Shown here in pieces: positions 18,338-28,150 of a DNA stretch of 64,000 nt. The stretch's first letter is position 1. Every line of letters starts with the position of its first letter. Below the pieces are notes generated by a model that had not been told where the DNA came from, ran no database searches, and was given only the letters and a program-made list of their open reading frames with translations. A program made the translations under genes and the position numbers. This DNA comes from Vibrio lentus (lineage in GTDB: Bacteria; Pseudomonadota; Gammaproteobacteria; Enterobacterales; Vibrionaceae), in the NCBI RefSeq assembly GCF_030409755.1, contig NZ_JAUFQE010000002.1, positions 62,001 to 126,000 on the forward strand, in the 5' to 3' direction.

Positions 18338-18823
18338 TTAACGCAAATTACTCTTCATAATTCGTGCTTTATCTCTCGCCCAATCTTTTTCTTTCATATC
18401 AGTACGTTTATCGTGCAGCTTTTTACCTTTCGCTACGCCAACTTTAATCTTCGCCCAAGAGCGAGACCAGTAAAGCGCGGTTGCGACAAGTGTCATGCCT
18501 TCACGGTTAATACGACCGATAAGGTTATCGAGTTCTTTTCTCGACATTAGTAGTTTACGGATGCGTGTTGGGTTCGCCACGATATGAGTACTCGCTTGAG
18601 TTAGCGGAGTGATCGTCATACCACTGATGAATGCTTCGCCGTCTCGGATGTAGACGTAGCTTTCTGCGATATTGGTTTTGCCTTCACGTAGGGATTTTAC
18701 TTCCCAGCCTTGTAGCTCAAGCCCCGCTTCTATCTCATCATCGATGAAATATTCGTGGCGAGCTTTCTTATTAAGCGCAATGGTATTGCTACCGGCTTTT
18801 GATTTTGATTTATTCTTTGCCAT
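18338..18823 (-). CDS. smpB: SsrA-binding protein
   Basis: SmpB binds tmRNA and delivers it to stalled ribosomes. The ATG at 18823 gives 161 aa, the usual length, beginning [13 protein letters not shown], with GAGG 8 bp upstream; the longer frame to 18892 is rejected because its extra 23 residues are not SmpB-like. Core motifs seen: [26 protein letters not shown] and the basic tail [18 protein letters not shown]. It is immediately upstream of ssrA on the same strand and divergent from ratA. Confidence 0.97.
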   Translation of the reverse strand: MAKNKSKSKAGSNTIALNKKARHEYFIDDEIEAGLELQGWEVKSLREGKTNIAESYVYIRDGEAFISGMTITPLTQASTHIVANPTRIRKLLMSRKELDNLIGRINREGMTLVATALYWSRSWAKIKVGVAKGKKLHDKRTDMKEKDWARDKARIMKSNLR

Positions 18824-18942
18824 AATGGCCTCATTATACGGATTGCACCCTAGTTGGGGAATCCTTTTTATTTGCGCTCTGGCCCAATACAATTAAAATT
18901 GCAGTTTGTGTTAATGTAACGCTGTCTTTAACAGGAGTCTAT

Positions 18943-19371
18943 ATGCCAAAGGTTACTCGTTCAGCATTAGTGTCGTTTAGTGCCGACCAGATGTTCAGCT
19001 TGGTCAATGATGTTGCTCGTTATCACGAGTTTTTGCCAGGGTGTTCTGGTTCACGTGTGATCGAATCTTCAGATTCAACTATGGTGGCTTCGGTTGATGT
19101 CTCTAAAGCGGGGATCAGCAAAACATTTACTACCTCTAACCGCTTAGCGGATGGTGCTGAGATCTTGATGGAACTGGTGGACGGCCCGTTCAAAAAGCTG
19201 CAGGGTGGTTGGTATTTTACTCCGCTCGATGAGCAAGCGTGTAAGGTTGAGCTTAAGTTGGAGTTTGAATTCTCTAGTCGAATGATTGAAATGGCTTTTG
19301 GTAAGATTTTCAATGAGCTGACGAGCAATATGGTCAGTGCTTTTACTCAACGCGCGAAACAGGTTTACTAA
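18943..19371 (+). CDS. ratA: RatA, START/COQ10-type ribosome-association or ubiquinone-binding protein
   Basis: A 142-aa single-domain START-like (SRPBCC) protein. MPKVTRSALVSFSADQMFSLVNDVARYHEFLPGC is the characteristic N-terminus. In E. coli the homologue RatA was described as a toxin that blocks 70S assembly; others assign the family to coenzyme Q binding (COQ10). AGGAG lies 8 bp before the ATG. ratB starts 4 bp after the stop, so the two form an operon, and the divergent neighbour is smpB. Confidence 0.92.
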   Translation: MPKVTRSALVSFSADQMFSLVNDVARYHEFLPGCSGSRVIESSDSTMVASVDVSKAGISKTFTTSNRLADGAEILMELVDGPFKKLQGGWYFTPLDEQACKVELKLEFEFSSRMIEMAFGKIFNELTSNMVSAFTQRAKQVY

Positions 19372-19374
19372 GCC

Positions 19375-19686
19375 ATGACTATTGAATCAGATATGATCCA
19401 CGTAGAAGTTGTGTTCGCGCTTCCGCACGAGCAGCGTGTGTTTACCTTGGTGGTGAACAAGAACGCAACCGTGGAAGAGATCATCGCACAGTCTGGTGTT
19501 TTGGAACTGTATCCAGAGATCGACTTAGCGAAAAACAAGGTTGGCGTATTCAGCCGTAACGTTAAGCTCGATGCGACGGTTCGCGATAAAGATCGTATCG
19601 AAATCTACCGAGCACTGTTAGCCGATCCAAAAGAGATTCGCCGTAAGCGTGCTGAACAAGCAAAAGCGGCCGCTGCTAAATCGTAA
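19375..19686 (+). CDS. ratB: RatB/RnfH-family ubiquitin-like protein
   Basis: A 103-aa protein of the RnfH (UPF0125) family with a beta-grasp ubiquitin-like fold. Visible family features are [18 protein letters not shown] near the start and [26 protein letters not shown]; the C-terminus is a basic, Ala/Lys-rich tail after [12 protein letters not shown]. Role unknown; in E. coli it is the second gene after ratA, as here, separated by 3 bp. Confidence 0.93.
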   Translation: MTIESDMIHVEVVFALPHEQRVFTLVVNKNATVEEIIAQSGVLELYPEIDLAKNKVGVFSRNVKLDATVRDKDRIEIYRALLADPKEIRRKRAEQAKAAAAKS

Positions 19687-19712
19687 TGCCAAACAAGTTT
19701 GACTAAGAAGAG

Positions 19713-19738
19713 AGCTCGCTATGTTGGCGAGCTTTTTT
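19713..19738 (+). terminator. Terminator after ratB
   Basis: A 7-bp stem AGCTCGC/GCGAGCT (19713-19719 with 19727-19733) followed by a T run. Confidence 0.85.
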
Positions 19739-19783
19739 GTGCCTGTTGGTTAGACAACACAACTAATTTGTTAACAGATATTA

Positions 19784-19809
19784 AAAAGCCTGCTCGTGAG
19801 CAGGCTTTT
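19784..19809 (-). terminator. Terminator after bamE
   Basis: An inverted repeat AAAAGCCTGCTC/GAGCAGGCTTTT with a very short centre, A-rich on the left and T-rich on the right, so it can act in both directions; placed to end the minus-strand bamE transcript. Confidence 0.8.
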
Positions 19810-19852
19810 GCGATTCTTGCTTTGTTGACTGAGAGCTTTGTTGACTGGAAAG

Positions 19853-20212
19853 CTAGCGAAGGCTTTCGAAGAACTCATCACTGGCTTCAAAGTCACCATT
19901 GATCGTTACTAGAGTGCCAGTGGCATCAAAGTTCACGACAAGGTTTTTCTGAATAGGGTCGTTATGGCCTTTTTGGTGGTGGTAAATGTAGTACCACGTA
20001 TCTGGGTAGCCATTTTCGATAAGCATAGGTGAGCCCATAACGTAACGAACTTGTGTTTTTGTCATGCCAAACTTGAGCTGATCGACAGCTTCTTGTTCAA
20101 CATAGTTACCCTGATTGATGTCAATTCGATAAACCAACTTCTCTAGTAGAGAGCAACCGGTCAACATTGTTAGTGCAAGTGGAACTGCAACTAACCACTT
20201 TTTAATTCGCAT
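19853..20212 (-). CDS. bamE: Outer membrane protein assembly factor BamE (SmpA)
   Basis: Lipoprotein subunit of the BAM complex that inserts beta-barrel proteins into the outer membrane. The ATG at 20212 yields 119 aa beginning [20 protein letters not shown], a lipoprotein signal with lipobox LTGC; the longer frame (to 20338) would bury the signal peptide and is rejected. Family features: [36 protein letters not shown] and DTWYYIYH. Convergent with ratB, and followed on the other side by recN in the same orientation. Confidence 0.95.
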   Translation of the reverse strand: MRIKKWLVAVPLALTMLTGCSLLEKLVYRIDINQGNYVEQEAVDQLKFGMTKTQVRYVMGSPMLIENGYPDTWYYIYHHQKGHNDPIQKNLVVNFDATGTLVTINGDFEASDEFFESLR

Positions 20213-20379
20213 AGTTTGAGATCTTTCTTCGCTAAAATACTGCCTGATAATAAACAAGCTCCAGCAAGAAGTAAAAAGCTCCTTGCGCTTTGAGCTTGTT
20301 ATGACTGGCAATTTTGAATTAAGTTGCAAAATTGCCAAGAATTTTCGGTAAATTATCAGAAAGTTGCTGAATATGTAAC

Positions 20380-22044
20380 CTATGCTGCGATTAATAACTC
20401 TTTTGCATTGGCAAGCGTCGATTCGGTAATCTGACTGCCACCAAGCAGTCGAGCAAGCTCTGAAACGCGTTGTTGTTCATCAAGCGTGTGCATTTGAGTC
20501 TCGGTTTTACCTGATTTCGTGTTCTTCGCTACAAACAGCTGTTGGTGACCGCAACCGGCAACTTGAGGTAAGTGCGTCACACACATCACTTGTGTAGACT
20601 CGCCCAGCTTACGTAGCATTTTTCCGACAACCGCAGCGGTTGGTCCACTGATACCCACATCGACTTCATCGAAAATCAGGCTTGGTGTATCCACTTTTTG
20701 CGCTGTGATCACCTGAATCGCCAGTGAGATTCGTGATAACTCACCACCAGAGGCCACTTTCGCAATCGGCTGCATTGGTTGACCTGGGTTGGTCGAAACA
20801 ATGAAGGTCACGTTATCCATACCCAATGGAGAAGGGTGTGTGTTGGTGTTGTTCACTTCAATGGCAAACTGCGCTTTTTCCATGCTCAGTTCATGCATGC
20901 TTTGCGTGATCAGCTTGTTGAGTTCTTTTGCGTAACGAGTTCGAGATTTATGAAGCTTCTCTGATTTAGCAACGAACGATTGGTATTGGTTTTCTACCTC
21001 GTTGGCTAATTCTTCCAATCTTTCATCAGAGCAATCCAGCGCTTCAACTTGTTGCAATAAGTCTTGATGGTGCTTATAAAGCTCTTCAGGTAACACGTGG
21101 TGTTTACGAGACATCGACATCACTTTTGAAAAGCGTTCCTCAACGTAAGCCATACGACCGGGATCAACATCAATGCTGTCTAGGTATGTTCTTAATTCGT
21201 AGTTGGTTTCTTCAATCTGAATAATCGCTTCAGAAAGCAAGTTCGGTAGCTCAGCCAACCTTTCATCTAGCTCAGCTAACTGAATCAGGGAGTGATTGGC
21301 CGATTGCAGAATACCAAGCGCATTAACTTCTTCGCCTTCATAAATAAGCTCGATAGCTTGTTGGCAGGTTGTGGCCAATTCTCCGCTATTGGAGAGGCGC
21401 TTATGCTCTTGTTCGAGGTCTTCATATTCTTCCTCCCCAATAGACAGCTCATTTAACTCTTTGATTTGGTATTCAAGAAGTTGTTTTTGAGCTTGATTTT
21501 GCTGGCTATTTTCACGTAACTCTTTTAAGTGGTTATCGGCTTGTCGCCATGATTGGTAAGCGTTACGTGTCGACTTCAATAGGTTCAAGTGACCTGCGTA
21601 TTGATCAAGCATCGCCATTTGATAGTCACTCTTCATCAATTGATGGTGCGCGTGTTGACCATGAATGTTGATCAACAGCTGTCCAAGCGATTTTAATTGT
21701 GAAAGAGGCACTGGGCTGCCGTTGATGAATGCACGAGAACGACCTTCTTTTGAGATGGTTCTGCGCAGGATGCACTCACTGCCATCAAGCAGTTCGTTGT
21801 CTTCTAACCAGCGGGTAGCATGCAGATTGTTCTCAAGTAAAAAAGCGGCACTGACCTCGGTTTTCTCTTCACCTTGTCGAACCATTCCTGCATCGGATCT
21901 TCCTCCAAGACACAAGCCTAAAGCATCGATAGCGATAGATTTACCCGCACCAGTTTCACCGGTGATTGTTGTCATGCCTTTAGAGAGTTCTAGCTGTAAA
22001 GACTTAACAATAGCGAAATTATTAACACTTAGATGAGCCAGCAT
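20380..22044 (-). CDS. recN: DNA repair protein RecN
   Basis: SMC-like ATPase for double-strand break repair. The 554-aa protein has the Walker [15 protein letters not shown] near residues 29-42, a long coiled-coil middle (about 150-370), the ABC signature [14 protein letters not shown] near 430, and Walker [14 protein letters not shown]. Two LexA-type boxes lie 27-68 bp upstream, so SOS induction is expected, as for E. coli recN. Confidence 0.97.
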   Translation of the reverse strand: MLAHLSVNNFAIVKSLQLELSKGMTTITGETGAGKSIAIDALGLCLGGRSDAGMVRQGEEKTEVSAAFLLENNLHATRWLEDNELLDGSECILRRTISKEGRSRAFINGSPVPLSQLKSLGQLLINIHGQHAHHQLMKSDYQMAMLDQYAGHLNLLKSTRNAYQSWRQADNHLKELRENSQQNQAQKQLLEYQIKELNELSIGEEEYEDLEQEHKRLSNSGELATTCQQAIELIYEGEEVNALGILQSANHSLIQLAELDERLAELPNLLSEAIIQIEETNYELRTYLDSIDVDPGRMAYVEERFSKVMSMSRKHHVLPEELYKHHQDLLQQVEALDCSDERLEELANEVENQYQSFVAKSEKLHKSRTRYAKELNKLITQSMHELSMEKAQFAIEVNNTNTHPSPLGMDNVTFIVSTNPGQPMQPIAKVASGGELSRISLAIQVITAQKVDTPSLIFDEVDVGISGPTAAVVGKMLRKLGESTQVMCVTHLPQVAGCGHQQLFVAKNTKSGKTETQMHTLDEQQRVSELARLLGGSQITESTLANAKELLIAA

Positions 22045-22070
22045 TTTTATTTACCTGTATAACTGAACAA

Positions 22071-22090
22071 TACTGTATATAAGTTCAGTA
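22071..22090. promoter_or_regulatory. LexA-like box 1 (recN)
   Basis: CTGT-N8-TCAG within TACTGTATATAAGTTCAGTA; one base from the CTGT-N8-ACAG consensus. It lies 27 bp upstream of recN. Confidence 0.8.
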
Positions 22091-22092
22091 TA

Positions 22093-22112
22093 TACTGTTT
22101 CTTTATACAGTA
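22093..22112. promoter_or_regulatory. LexA box 2 (recN)
   Basis: A perfect CTGT-N8-ACAG match within TACTGTTTCTTTATACAGTA, 2 bp from box 1. The tandem arrangement implies tight SOS repression of recN. Confidence 0.88.
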
Positions 22113-22277
22113 AAGTCGACAGGTGAAAATTTTTTGTGACCGATCTCAGAATTGAGCGCGTCCGTAGATCACTGAAACCGCTATAGATTCCCAACTCAGT
22201 CGTTCCTCTCTCTCGGGAGTGGAGGTATAAGGAATTGCAGAGAAGCGAGAGCCGACGGGCTTTTTACTGGTAACAAA

Positions 22278-22304
22278 AAAGGCTGACGAATGTCGTCAGC
22301 CTTT
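22278..22304 (-). terminator. Terminator after nadK
   Basis: A 12-bp stem AAAGGCTGACGA/TCGTCAGCCTTT with a 3-nt loop; the minus-strand product ends in a U run. The remaining 165 bp up to the LexA boxes of recN show nothing else I can name. Confidence 0.88.
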
Positions 22305-22334
22305 AAAATTTCGGTTATTACTAGAGTCGTTTGT

Positions 22335-23219
22335 TTAGAACAGCTTACTCGACCAGCCTAGTTTGTTACGCAGAACATGGTAGTAATTGTAGTCTTTAGG
22401 GTGGATCAGCTTGAGTACATTCGGGCTTTGGTAAATGTGGATCTCATCACCAGGAGAAACAGGTAACGAGATTTGACCATCGCAGCTGACTTCCTGAGTT
22501 CCGCGATTATCAGGCGATACGATCAACTTGATACGACGTTTTCCATCCACTACCAGTGGGCGGCTTGAAAGTGTGTGCGGGAACATTGGTACTAATGAAA
22601 TTGCATTTAAGCTTGATGACAGAATAGGACCACCGCCAGAAAGCGAGTAGGCCGTTGAACCCGTTGGGGTCGATACTATCAAGCCATCAGAACGCTGTGA
22701 AAAGGCGAAGCTGTCATCGATATAAACTTCAAACTCGATCATGTGCGCAACTTGACCTGGGTGAAGCACGGCTTCATTAAGTGCAGCATTGTGACTTTTT
22801 ATTTGGCCGTGACGATGTATCTCTGTTTCGAGTAGGAATCGCTCTTCTTCCATAAACTCACCTTTAAGTACGTCGGTGAGTGAGGTTTGGAAGTTTTCAG
22901 GGTTTAGGTCTGTCAGAAAACCTAAATTGCCTCGGTTAACACCGATGACTGAAATATCGAAACGCGACAAAATACGAGCGGCACCCAGCATATTGCCGTC
23001 GCCACCGACAACAATCGCGAGATCGGCACGTTTTCCTAGTTCAATTAGGCTAGAAAAATGTTCTTTGGGGATATCGTCTAAAATAGTAGCGAGTCTGTCA
23101 TCAACAAACACTTGATAACCCTCAGCACTTAACCATTGGTAGAGCTCTCTATGAGTCTGAATTGCTTGCTGATCTCGAGGTTTACCAATAATGGCGATGA
23201 CTTCAAATGGCTTTTTCAT
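22335..23219 (-). CDS. nadK: NAD kinase
   Basis: Phosphorylates NAD+ to NADP+ in the cytosol. The 294-aa length is normal. The catalytic [11 protein letters not shown] is at about residues 72-82 (Asp of GGDG), [11 protein letters not shown] is the dinucleotide-binding motif, and [16 protein letters not shown] near 186-201 is the family signature. It is divergent from grpE, with the heat-shock promoter of grpE only some 20 bp from the nadK start, so the two promoters are crowded into about 140 bp. Confidence 0.97.
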   Translation of the reverse strand: MKKPFEVIAIIGKPRDQQAIQTHRELYQWLSAEGYQVFVDDRLATILDDIPKEHFSSLIELGKRADLAIVVGGDGNMLGAARILSRFDISVIGVNRGNLGFLTDLNPENFQTSLTDVLKGEFMEEERFLLETEIHRHGQIKSHNAALNEAVLHPGQVAHMIEFEVYIDDSFAFSQRSDGLIVSTPTGSTAYSLSGGGPILSSSLNAISLVPMFPHTLSSRPLVVDGKRRIKLIVSPDNRGTQEVSCDGQISLPVSPGDEIHIYQSPNVLKLIHPKDYNYYHVLRNKLGWSSKLF

Positions 23220-23240
23220 AACGTTTCCAAACGAATTAGG

Positions 23241-23268
23241 CTTGAATCAAAATTCTTCATCCCCATAA
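23241..23268 (+). promoter_or_regulatory. Sigma-32 (heat-shock) promoter of grpE
   Basis: CTTGAA, a 14-nt spacer and CCCCATAA match the RpoH consensus (CTTGAAA, 13-15 nt, CCCCATNT) very well, about 95 bp upstream of the grpE start. Confidence 0.85.
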
Positions 23269-23362
23269 TAAAGGCAAGTTGAACGTCTATGCGAGTGTTT
23301 TATATCAATTTGGGGTGCAAACACACCTGTCACTTGCATTGAAAACGAATTCTGGAGAGATC

Positions 23363-23944
23363 ATGAGCAACGAAGAAAACAAAGTAACGGAAGAAGAGCT
23401 AGATCAAATCATTGCTGAAGCTGAGAAAGTTGAAGAAGCTGAGCTGAATGAAGAGTCTGTTGATGAGCAAGAAGCAAAAATCGCTCAACTAGAAGCTGCA
23501 CTGCTATCTAGCGAATCTAAAGTGAAAGAGCAGCAAGATTCTGTACTACGCGCTAAAGCTGAAGTTGAGAATATGCGTCGTCGTACTGAGCAAGAAGTGG
23601 ATAAAGCACGTAAATACGCGCTAAACAAATTTGCTGAAGGCCTACTACCTGTTATCGATAACCTAGAGCGTGCAGTACAAGCTGCAGATGCTGAGAACGA
23701 AGCGGTTAAGCCGATTCTTGAAGGTGTTGAACTAACTCACAAAACGTTCGTAGACACAGTGGCTAAATTTGGTCTTACAGAGATCAACCCTGAAGGTGAA
23801 GCATTCAACCCTGAATACCACCAAGCTATGTCTATTCAAGAAAGCCCAGACCACGAATCAAACACTGTAATGTTTGTTATGCAGAAAGGCTACGAGCTTA
23901 ACGGCCGTGTTATTCGCCCTGCAATGGTAATGGTTGCTAAGTAA
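23363..23944 (+). CDS. grpE: Nucleotide exchange factor GrpE
   Basis: GrpE releases ADP from DnaK. The ATG at 23363 gives 193 aa beginning [15 protein letters not shown] with GGAGAGA just upstream; the longer frame from 23279 overlaps the promoter leader and is rejected. There is an acidic N-terminal tail, a long coiled coil (about 45-105, with [20 protein letters not shown]) and the C-terminal beta domain ending [18 protein letters not shown]. dnaK is not directly adjacent: a symporter gene intervenes. Confidence 0.97.
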   Translation: MSNEENKVTEEELDQIIAEAEKVEEAELNEESVDEQEAKIAQLEAALLSSESKVKEQQDSVLRAKAEVENMRRRTEQEVDKARKYALNKFAEGLLPVIDNLERAVQAADAENEAVKPILEGVELTHKTFVDTVAKFGLTEINPEGEAFNPEYHQAMSIQESPDHESNTVMFVMQKGYELNGRVIRPAMVMVAK

Positions 23945-24035
23945 TTGAGTGGCCGTTTGCCAAGCAGTTGATTATGGTAATTGTGAAGTAACAAAATAGC
24001 GGCGACAAAATAATTCACTGGTTAACGTGAAATGG

Positions 24036-24063
24036 AAAGAGAGGCATAGGCCTCTCTTTTTTT
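24036..24063 (+). terminator. Terminator after grpE
   Basis: A 10-bp stem AAAGAGAGGC/GCCTCTCTTT (24036-24045 with 24050-24059) followed by T residues. Confidence 0.9.
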
Positions 24064-24336
24064 ATGCCTATAACTTGAGAGTCCACGTAAATAGTCACCA
24101 ATATGGCATTAAGAATGTCGTTCTTTTTATTTTATCCAGAACAATGATTTAGAGTTTTATATTATGAAACTGGTTGTAATGTAAGAAATGTTTCGATGTC
24201 ACACTTGTAATGTTTTTGTAAATAAATGCTTTTAATTGTTATCTTTGTATGTAAAATCCACTGCAATATAGCGATTCTGGTCGCATATATAACTATAAAA
24301 GTACAAATTTTAAACACAACAAACTGGAGAAGAACG

Positions 24337-25611
24337 ATGGACAAATCGCTCTCAAGTAAGATTTTTGTAGGCTTGTTTGCTGGCCTAATTATTGGTACTG
24401 CTATTCAGTACCTATTCAGCGGCATTGCTATTTTTGATACGTACTTACTCGGCGCTGCTGAAGGTGCTGGTGGTATGTTTGTATCACTTATCAAGTTGCT
24501 TGTAGTACCTCTTGTATACGTATCTATTGTTTGCGGTATCGTTGAGCTAAAAGATATTCGTTCATTTGGCCGCCTTGGTGGTAAAACCTTTGGTCTTTAC
24601 ATTATTAACACCATCATCGCGATTTCAGCAGCTCTAACGATTGGTCTTATTTTCCAACCGGGTGCTGGTGCGAATCTAGCGGGTACAGTTTCTGAGACAA
24701 TTGCGCTTACAACAACTGAAACGCCAGATATCTTCTCTCTTGTTGTTAATATCGTTCCTAGCAACCCTGTAGAAGCCTTTGCAAGTGGCGACATGCTGCA
24801 AATCATCTTCATGGCTATTCTGACTGGTCTTGCTATCCAAGCTCTTGATTCTCGTGGTGGCCCAGCTATCAAGACATTCAAGATGGCTAACGAAATCATG
24901 ATGAAGCTTATCGGCCTAGTAATGAGCCTTGCACCATACGGTGTATTTGCTCTGATGATTCAACTAGGTGCAACACTTGATGCAAACACGCTAATGTCAG
25001 TTGCTGGCTATGTAGCGCTTGTTGTGGCAATGCTTGTGTTCTGGATTTTCTTCTTCTACCCAATGATGGTTGGTTCATTCACTGGTATTTCTCCAAAGCA
25101 GTTCCTACGTGCAACTCGTGAGCAAGTTCTATTCTCACTATCGACGGCAAGTTCGAACGCGACGATTCCAGTAACAATGCGTACTCTAACGGACAAACTG
25201 AACGTATCTAAGTCAGTGGCAGGTTTCGGTGTACCACTGGGTGCAACAATGAACATGTCTGGTGTATCTATCTACATCGCACTAGCAACTATGTTCGTAG
25301 CAAACGCATTTGGTCAGCCAATCAACACTGCTGACATCTTCACTCTAGGTCTAACTATCTTGCTACTGTCTATCGGTGCTGGTGGTGTTCCGGGCGGTGG
25401 TGTTGTAATGGTCGGTGTTCTATTGCACCAACTAGGTTTGCCACCAGAAGGTCTAGCGATTGTTGCTGCTGTTGACCGTATCTGTGACATGTTCTGTACT
25501 TCTTCTAACGTTGTTGGTGATACTGCGGTTAACACTATCGTTGCTAAGTCTGAAAACGAAATCGGCGTTGAAGCTAACGAAGAAGCTGAGCTAAAGAAAG
25601 CAGAAGCATAA
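24337..25611 (+). CDS. Dicarboxylate/amino acid:cation symporter (DAACS family)
   Basis: A 424-aa inner-membrane transporter. The ATG at 24337 (GGAGAAG at good spacing) begins MDKSLSSKIFVGLFAGLIIG, the usual family start; the upstream in-frame extension is AT-rich leader. Conserved blocks: LIKLLVVPLVYVSIVCGI, the serine-rich reentrant loop FSLSTASSNATIPVTMRTL, and the transport core MNMSGVSIYIALATMFVANAFG and GAGGVPGGGVVMVGVLL. Substrate is likely glutamate, aspartate or a C4-dicarboxylate. Codon use resembles that of highly expressed genes. It separates grpE from dnaK and has its own terminator. Confidence 0.92.
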   Translation: MDKSLSSKIFVGLFAGLIIGTAIQYLFSGIAIFDTYLLGAAEGAGGMFVSLIKLLVVPLVYVSIVCGIVELKDIRSFGRLGGKTFGLYIINTIIAISAALTIGLIFQPGAGANLAGTVSETIALTTTETPDIFSLVVNIVPSNPVEAFASGDMLQIIFMAILTGLAIQALDSRGGPAIKTFKMANEIMMKLIGLVMSLAPYGVFALMIQLGATLDANTLMSVAGYVALVVAMLVFWIFFFYPMMVGSFTGISPKQFLRATREQVLFSLSTASSNATIPVTMRTLTDKLNVSKSVAGFGVPLGATMNMSGVSIYIALATMFVANAFGQPINTADIFTLGLTILLLSIGAGGVPGGGVVMVGVLLHQLGLPPEGLAIVAAVDRICDMFCTSSNVVGDTAVNTIVAKSENEIGVEANEEAELKKAEA

Positions 25612-25662
25612 TCAGAGACTTTTCCTCTATAGATGAAATCTAAGTGGAAAGCCTGAATAGAT

Positions 25663-25690
25663 AAACGGAGCCTAAGTGGCTCCGTTTTTT
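25663..25690 (+). terminator. Terminator after the symporter gene
   Basis: A 10-bp stem AAACGGAGCC/GGCTCCGTTT with loop TAAGT and trailing T run. Confidence 0.9.
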
Positions 25691-25795
25691 ATTGGGTGAT
25701 CAACCCAGTTATGAGGCTCACATTAAGGTAATGAGATGTATTCGTGTCTAATCATTCCTTTTATTAAAATAAATGTGAAAAAATCCAGTATCCCC

Positions 25796-25822
25796 CTTGA
25801 AAAGGCTTCGTGAGCCCTTATC
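25796..25822 (+). promoter_or_regulatory. Sigma-32-type promoter of dnaK
   Basis: CTTGAA in a C-rich context (CCCCCTTGAAAA), a 13-nt spacer and CCCTTATC resemble the RpoH consensus. A second candidate (GTTGAA at 25875 and CCCCCCACAT at 25894-25903) lies closer to the gene, so dnaK may have two heat-shock promoters as in E. coli. Confidence 0.7.
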
Positions 25823-25950
25823 TATGGTGCATACGAAAGCAAAATACATTTGCATTTAAATTTTGTGTATTAGGGTTGAATCCCTGATTACTACCCCCCA
25901 CATAGTGGGTATAGCAAAAAACTAAATAGAATTTATTCGGAGAAAGCCTG

Positions 25951-27864
25951 ATGGGTCGAATCATTGGTATTGATTTAGGTACTACTAACTCTTGTGTTGC
26001 TGTTCTTGACGGTGACAAACCACGCGTATTAGAAAATGCTGAAGGCGAACGCACAACAGCATCGGTAATCGCATACACTGAAGGCGAGACGCTAGTTGGT
26101 CAACCTGCGAAACGTCAAGCTGTTACTAACCCTCAAAACACGCTATACGCGATTAAGCGTCTAATCGGTCGTCGTTTTGAAGATGAAGAAGTTCAACGCG
26201 ATATCGAAATCATGCCTTTTAACATTGTTAAAGCTGATAACGGTGATGCATGGGTTGAAGCGCAAGGCCAAAAGATGGCTGCTCCTCAAGTATCAGCTGA
26301 AGTTCTTAAGAAAATGAAGAAAACAGCTGAAGACTTCCTAGGCGAAGAAGTAACTGGCGCAGTAGTAACTGTTCCTGCTTACTTCAACGATGCTCAACGT
26401 CAAGCAACTAAAGATGCTGGCCGTATCGCTGGTCTAGATGTTAAACGTATCATCAACGAACCTACTGCTGCTGCTCTGGCTTACGGCCTAGACAAGCAAG
26501 GTGGTGATCGCACTATCGCTGTATACGACCTTGGTGGTGGTACATTCGATATCTCTATCATCGAAATCGATGAAGTAGAAGGCGAGAAGACTTTCGAAGT
26601 TCTTTCAACTAACGGTGATACTCACCTTGGTGGTGAAGATTTCGATAACCGCATGATCAACTACTTAGTAGATGAGTTCAAGAAAGAGCAAGGTATCGAT
26701 CTTAAAGCTGATCCACTAGCAATGCAGCGTGTTAAAGAAGCAGCAGAAAAAGCGAAAATCGAGCTTTCTTCTACTACTCAAACTGACGTAAACCTACCTT
26801 ATGTTACTGCTGATGCGACTGGTCCTAAGCACATGAACATCAAAGTGACTCGTGCGAAGCTTGAGTCTCTAGTTGAAGACCTAGTTCAACGTTCTCTTGA
26901 GCCACTAAAAGTTGCTCTAGCAGATGCTGACCTATCTGTAGGCGAAATCACTGACGTTATCCTAGTTGGTGGTCAGACTCGTATGCCTATGGTTCAAGCT
27001 AAAGTAACTGAATTCTTCGGTAAAGAGCCACGTAAAGACGTGAACCCTGACGAAGCTGTTGCAATGGGTGCTGCTGTTCAAGGTGGTGTACTAGCTGGTG
27101 AAGTTAAAGACGTTCTACTACTAGACGTTACTCCTCTATCTTTCGGTATCGAAACGATGGGCGGCGTAATGACTAAGCTTATCGAGAAAAACACAACTAT
27201 CCCTACTAAAGCGGATCAAGTGTTCTCAACAGCTGAAGACAACCAAAGCGCAGTAACTATCCACGTTCTTCAAGGTGAGCGTAAGCAAGCGACTTACAAC
27301 AAGTCTCTTGGTCAGTTCAACCTAGAAGGTATCCAACCAGCACCACGTGGCATGCCACAAGTTGAAGTAACATTCGACCTAGATGCTGATGGTATCCTGA
27401 ACGTATCTGCTAAAGATAAAGCGACAGGTAAAGAGCAGAAGATCACTATCCAAGCATCAGGCGGCTTGTCTGAGGAAGAGATCGAAGCAATGGTTCAAGA
27501 AGCAGAAGCTAACAAAGAAGCTGACAAGAAGTTCGAAGAGCTAGTAACTGCACGTAACCAAGCTGACCAAATGATTCACGGCACTAAGAAGCAAGTAGAA
27601 GAAGCTGGTGAAGCTCTACCTGCAGACGAGAAAGCTAAAATCGAAGCAGCTATCGAAGCTCTAGAATCAGTTAAGTCTGGTGACGACAAAGAAGCTATCG
27701 ACGCTAAAGTTCAAGAACTTATGCAAGCAGCTCAAAAGCTAATGGAAATTGCTCAACAGAAAGCTCAAGCTGAACAAGCTGGTGCTGACGCTGGTGAACA
27801 ACCTAAGCAAGACGACGATGTGGTAGACGCTGAGTTTGAAGAAGTAAAAGACGATAAAAAATAA
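25951..27864 (+). CDS. dnaK: Chaperone protein DnaK (Hsp70)
   Basis: ATP-dependent Hsp70 chaperone working with DnaJ and GrpE. The 637-aa protein starts [18 protein letters not shown] (phosphate 1 motif) and contains [13 protein letters not shown] (phosphate 2) and [14 protein letters not shown]. The substrate-binding domain begins after the linker [15 protein letters not shown], and the tail ends in the acidic [17 protein letters not shown] motif. TCGGAGAAA precedes the ATG. dnaJ follows after 286 bp. Confidence 0.98.
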   Translation: MGRIIGIDLGTTNSCVAVLDGDKPRVLENAEGERTTASVIAYTEGETLVGQPAKRQAVTNPQNTLYAIKRLIGRRFEDEEVQRDIEIMPFNIVKADNGDAWVEAQGQKMAAPQVSAEVLKKMKKTAEDFLGEEVTGAVVTVPAYFNDAQRQATKDAGRIAGLDVKRIINEPTAAALAYGLDKQGGDRTIAVYDLGGGTFDISIIEIDEVEGEKTFEVLSTNGDTHLGGEDFDNRMINYLVDEFKKEQGIDLKADPLAMQRVKEAAEKAKIELSSTTQTDVNLPYVTADATGPKHMNIKVTRAKLESLVEDLVQRSLEPLKVALADADLSVGEITDVILVGGQTRMPMVQAKVTEFFGKEPRKDVNPDEAVAMGAAVQGGVLAGEVKDVLLLDVTPLSFGIETMGGVMTKLIEKNTTIPTKADQVFSTAEDNQSAVTIHVLQGERKQATYNKSLGQFNLEGIQPAPRGMPQVEVTFDLDADGILNVSAKDKATGKEQKITIQASGGLSEEEIEAMVQEAEANKEADKKFEELVTARNQADQMIHGTKKQVEEAGEALPADEKAKIEAAIEALESVKSGDDKEAIDAKVQELMQAAQKLMEIAQQKAQAEQAGADAGEQPKQDDDVVDAEFEEVKDDKK

Positions 27865-27895
27865 TTTCGTCGCAGAGTAGCCTGATTTCGTTGTC

Positions 27896-28015
27896 GGAAG
27901 TGCTCACCTACTAGCGTAGGCTCCGCGCTTCCTCCTAGAACTCAAGCTACTTGCTTAGAAATTCATTGTCTCAAAGACTTATTATTGCGGGCGTCAGAGG
28001 TAACTCTCACGCCCG
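27896..28015 (+). repeat. Two intergenic hairpins between dnaK and dnaJ
   Basis: Hairpin 1 (27896-27932) has an 8-bp outer stem (one G-U pair) and an inner CCTAC/GTAGG stem. Hairpin 2 (27988-28015) pairs CGGGCGT with ACGCCCG around an inner AGAG/CTCT stem; no T run follows. They may stabilise or attenuate the dnaK-dnaJ transcript. No gene is visible in this gap. Confidence 0.6.
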
Positions 28016-28150
28016 TAAATTTGTATTTAGACTTGTCGATCTAGATAATAGCTTTATTCGGTGTTTCAGCCGGCAGAACTTTTATCTAGATTGATACACA
28101 GACTACTGAAGTGATCATTCGGTAGTAGCAATTATTTGGTGACCTAGAAC

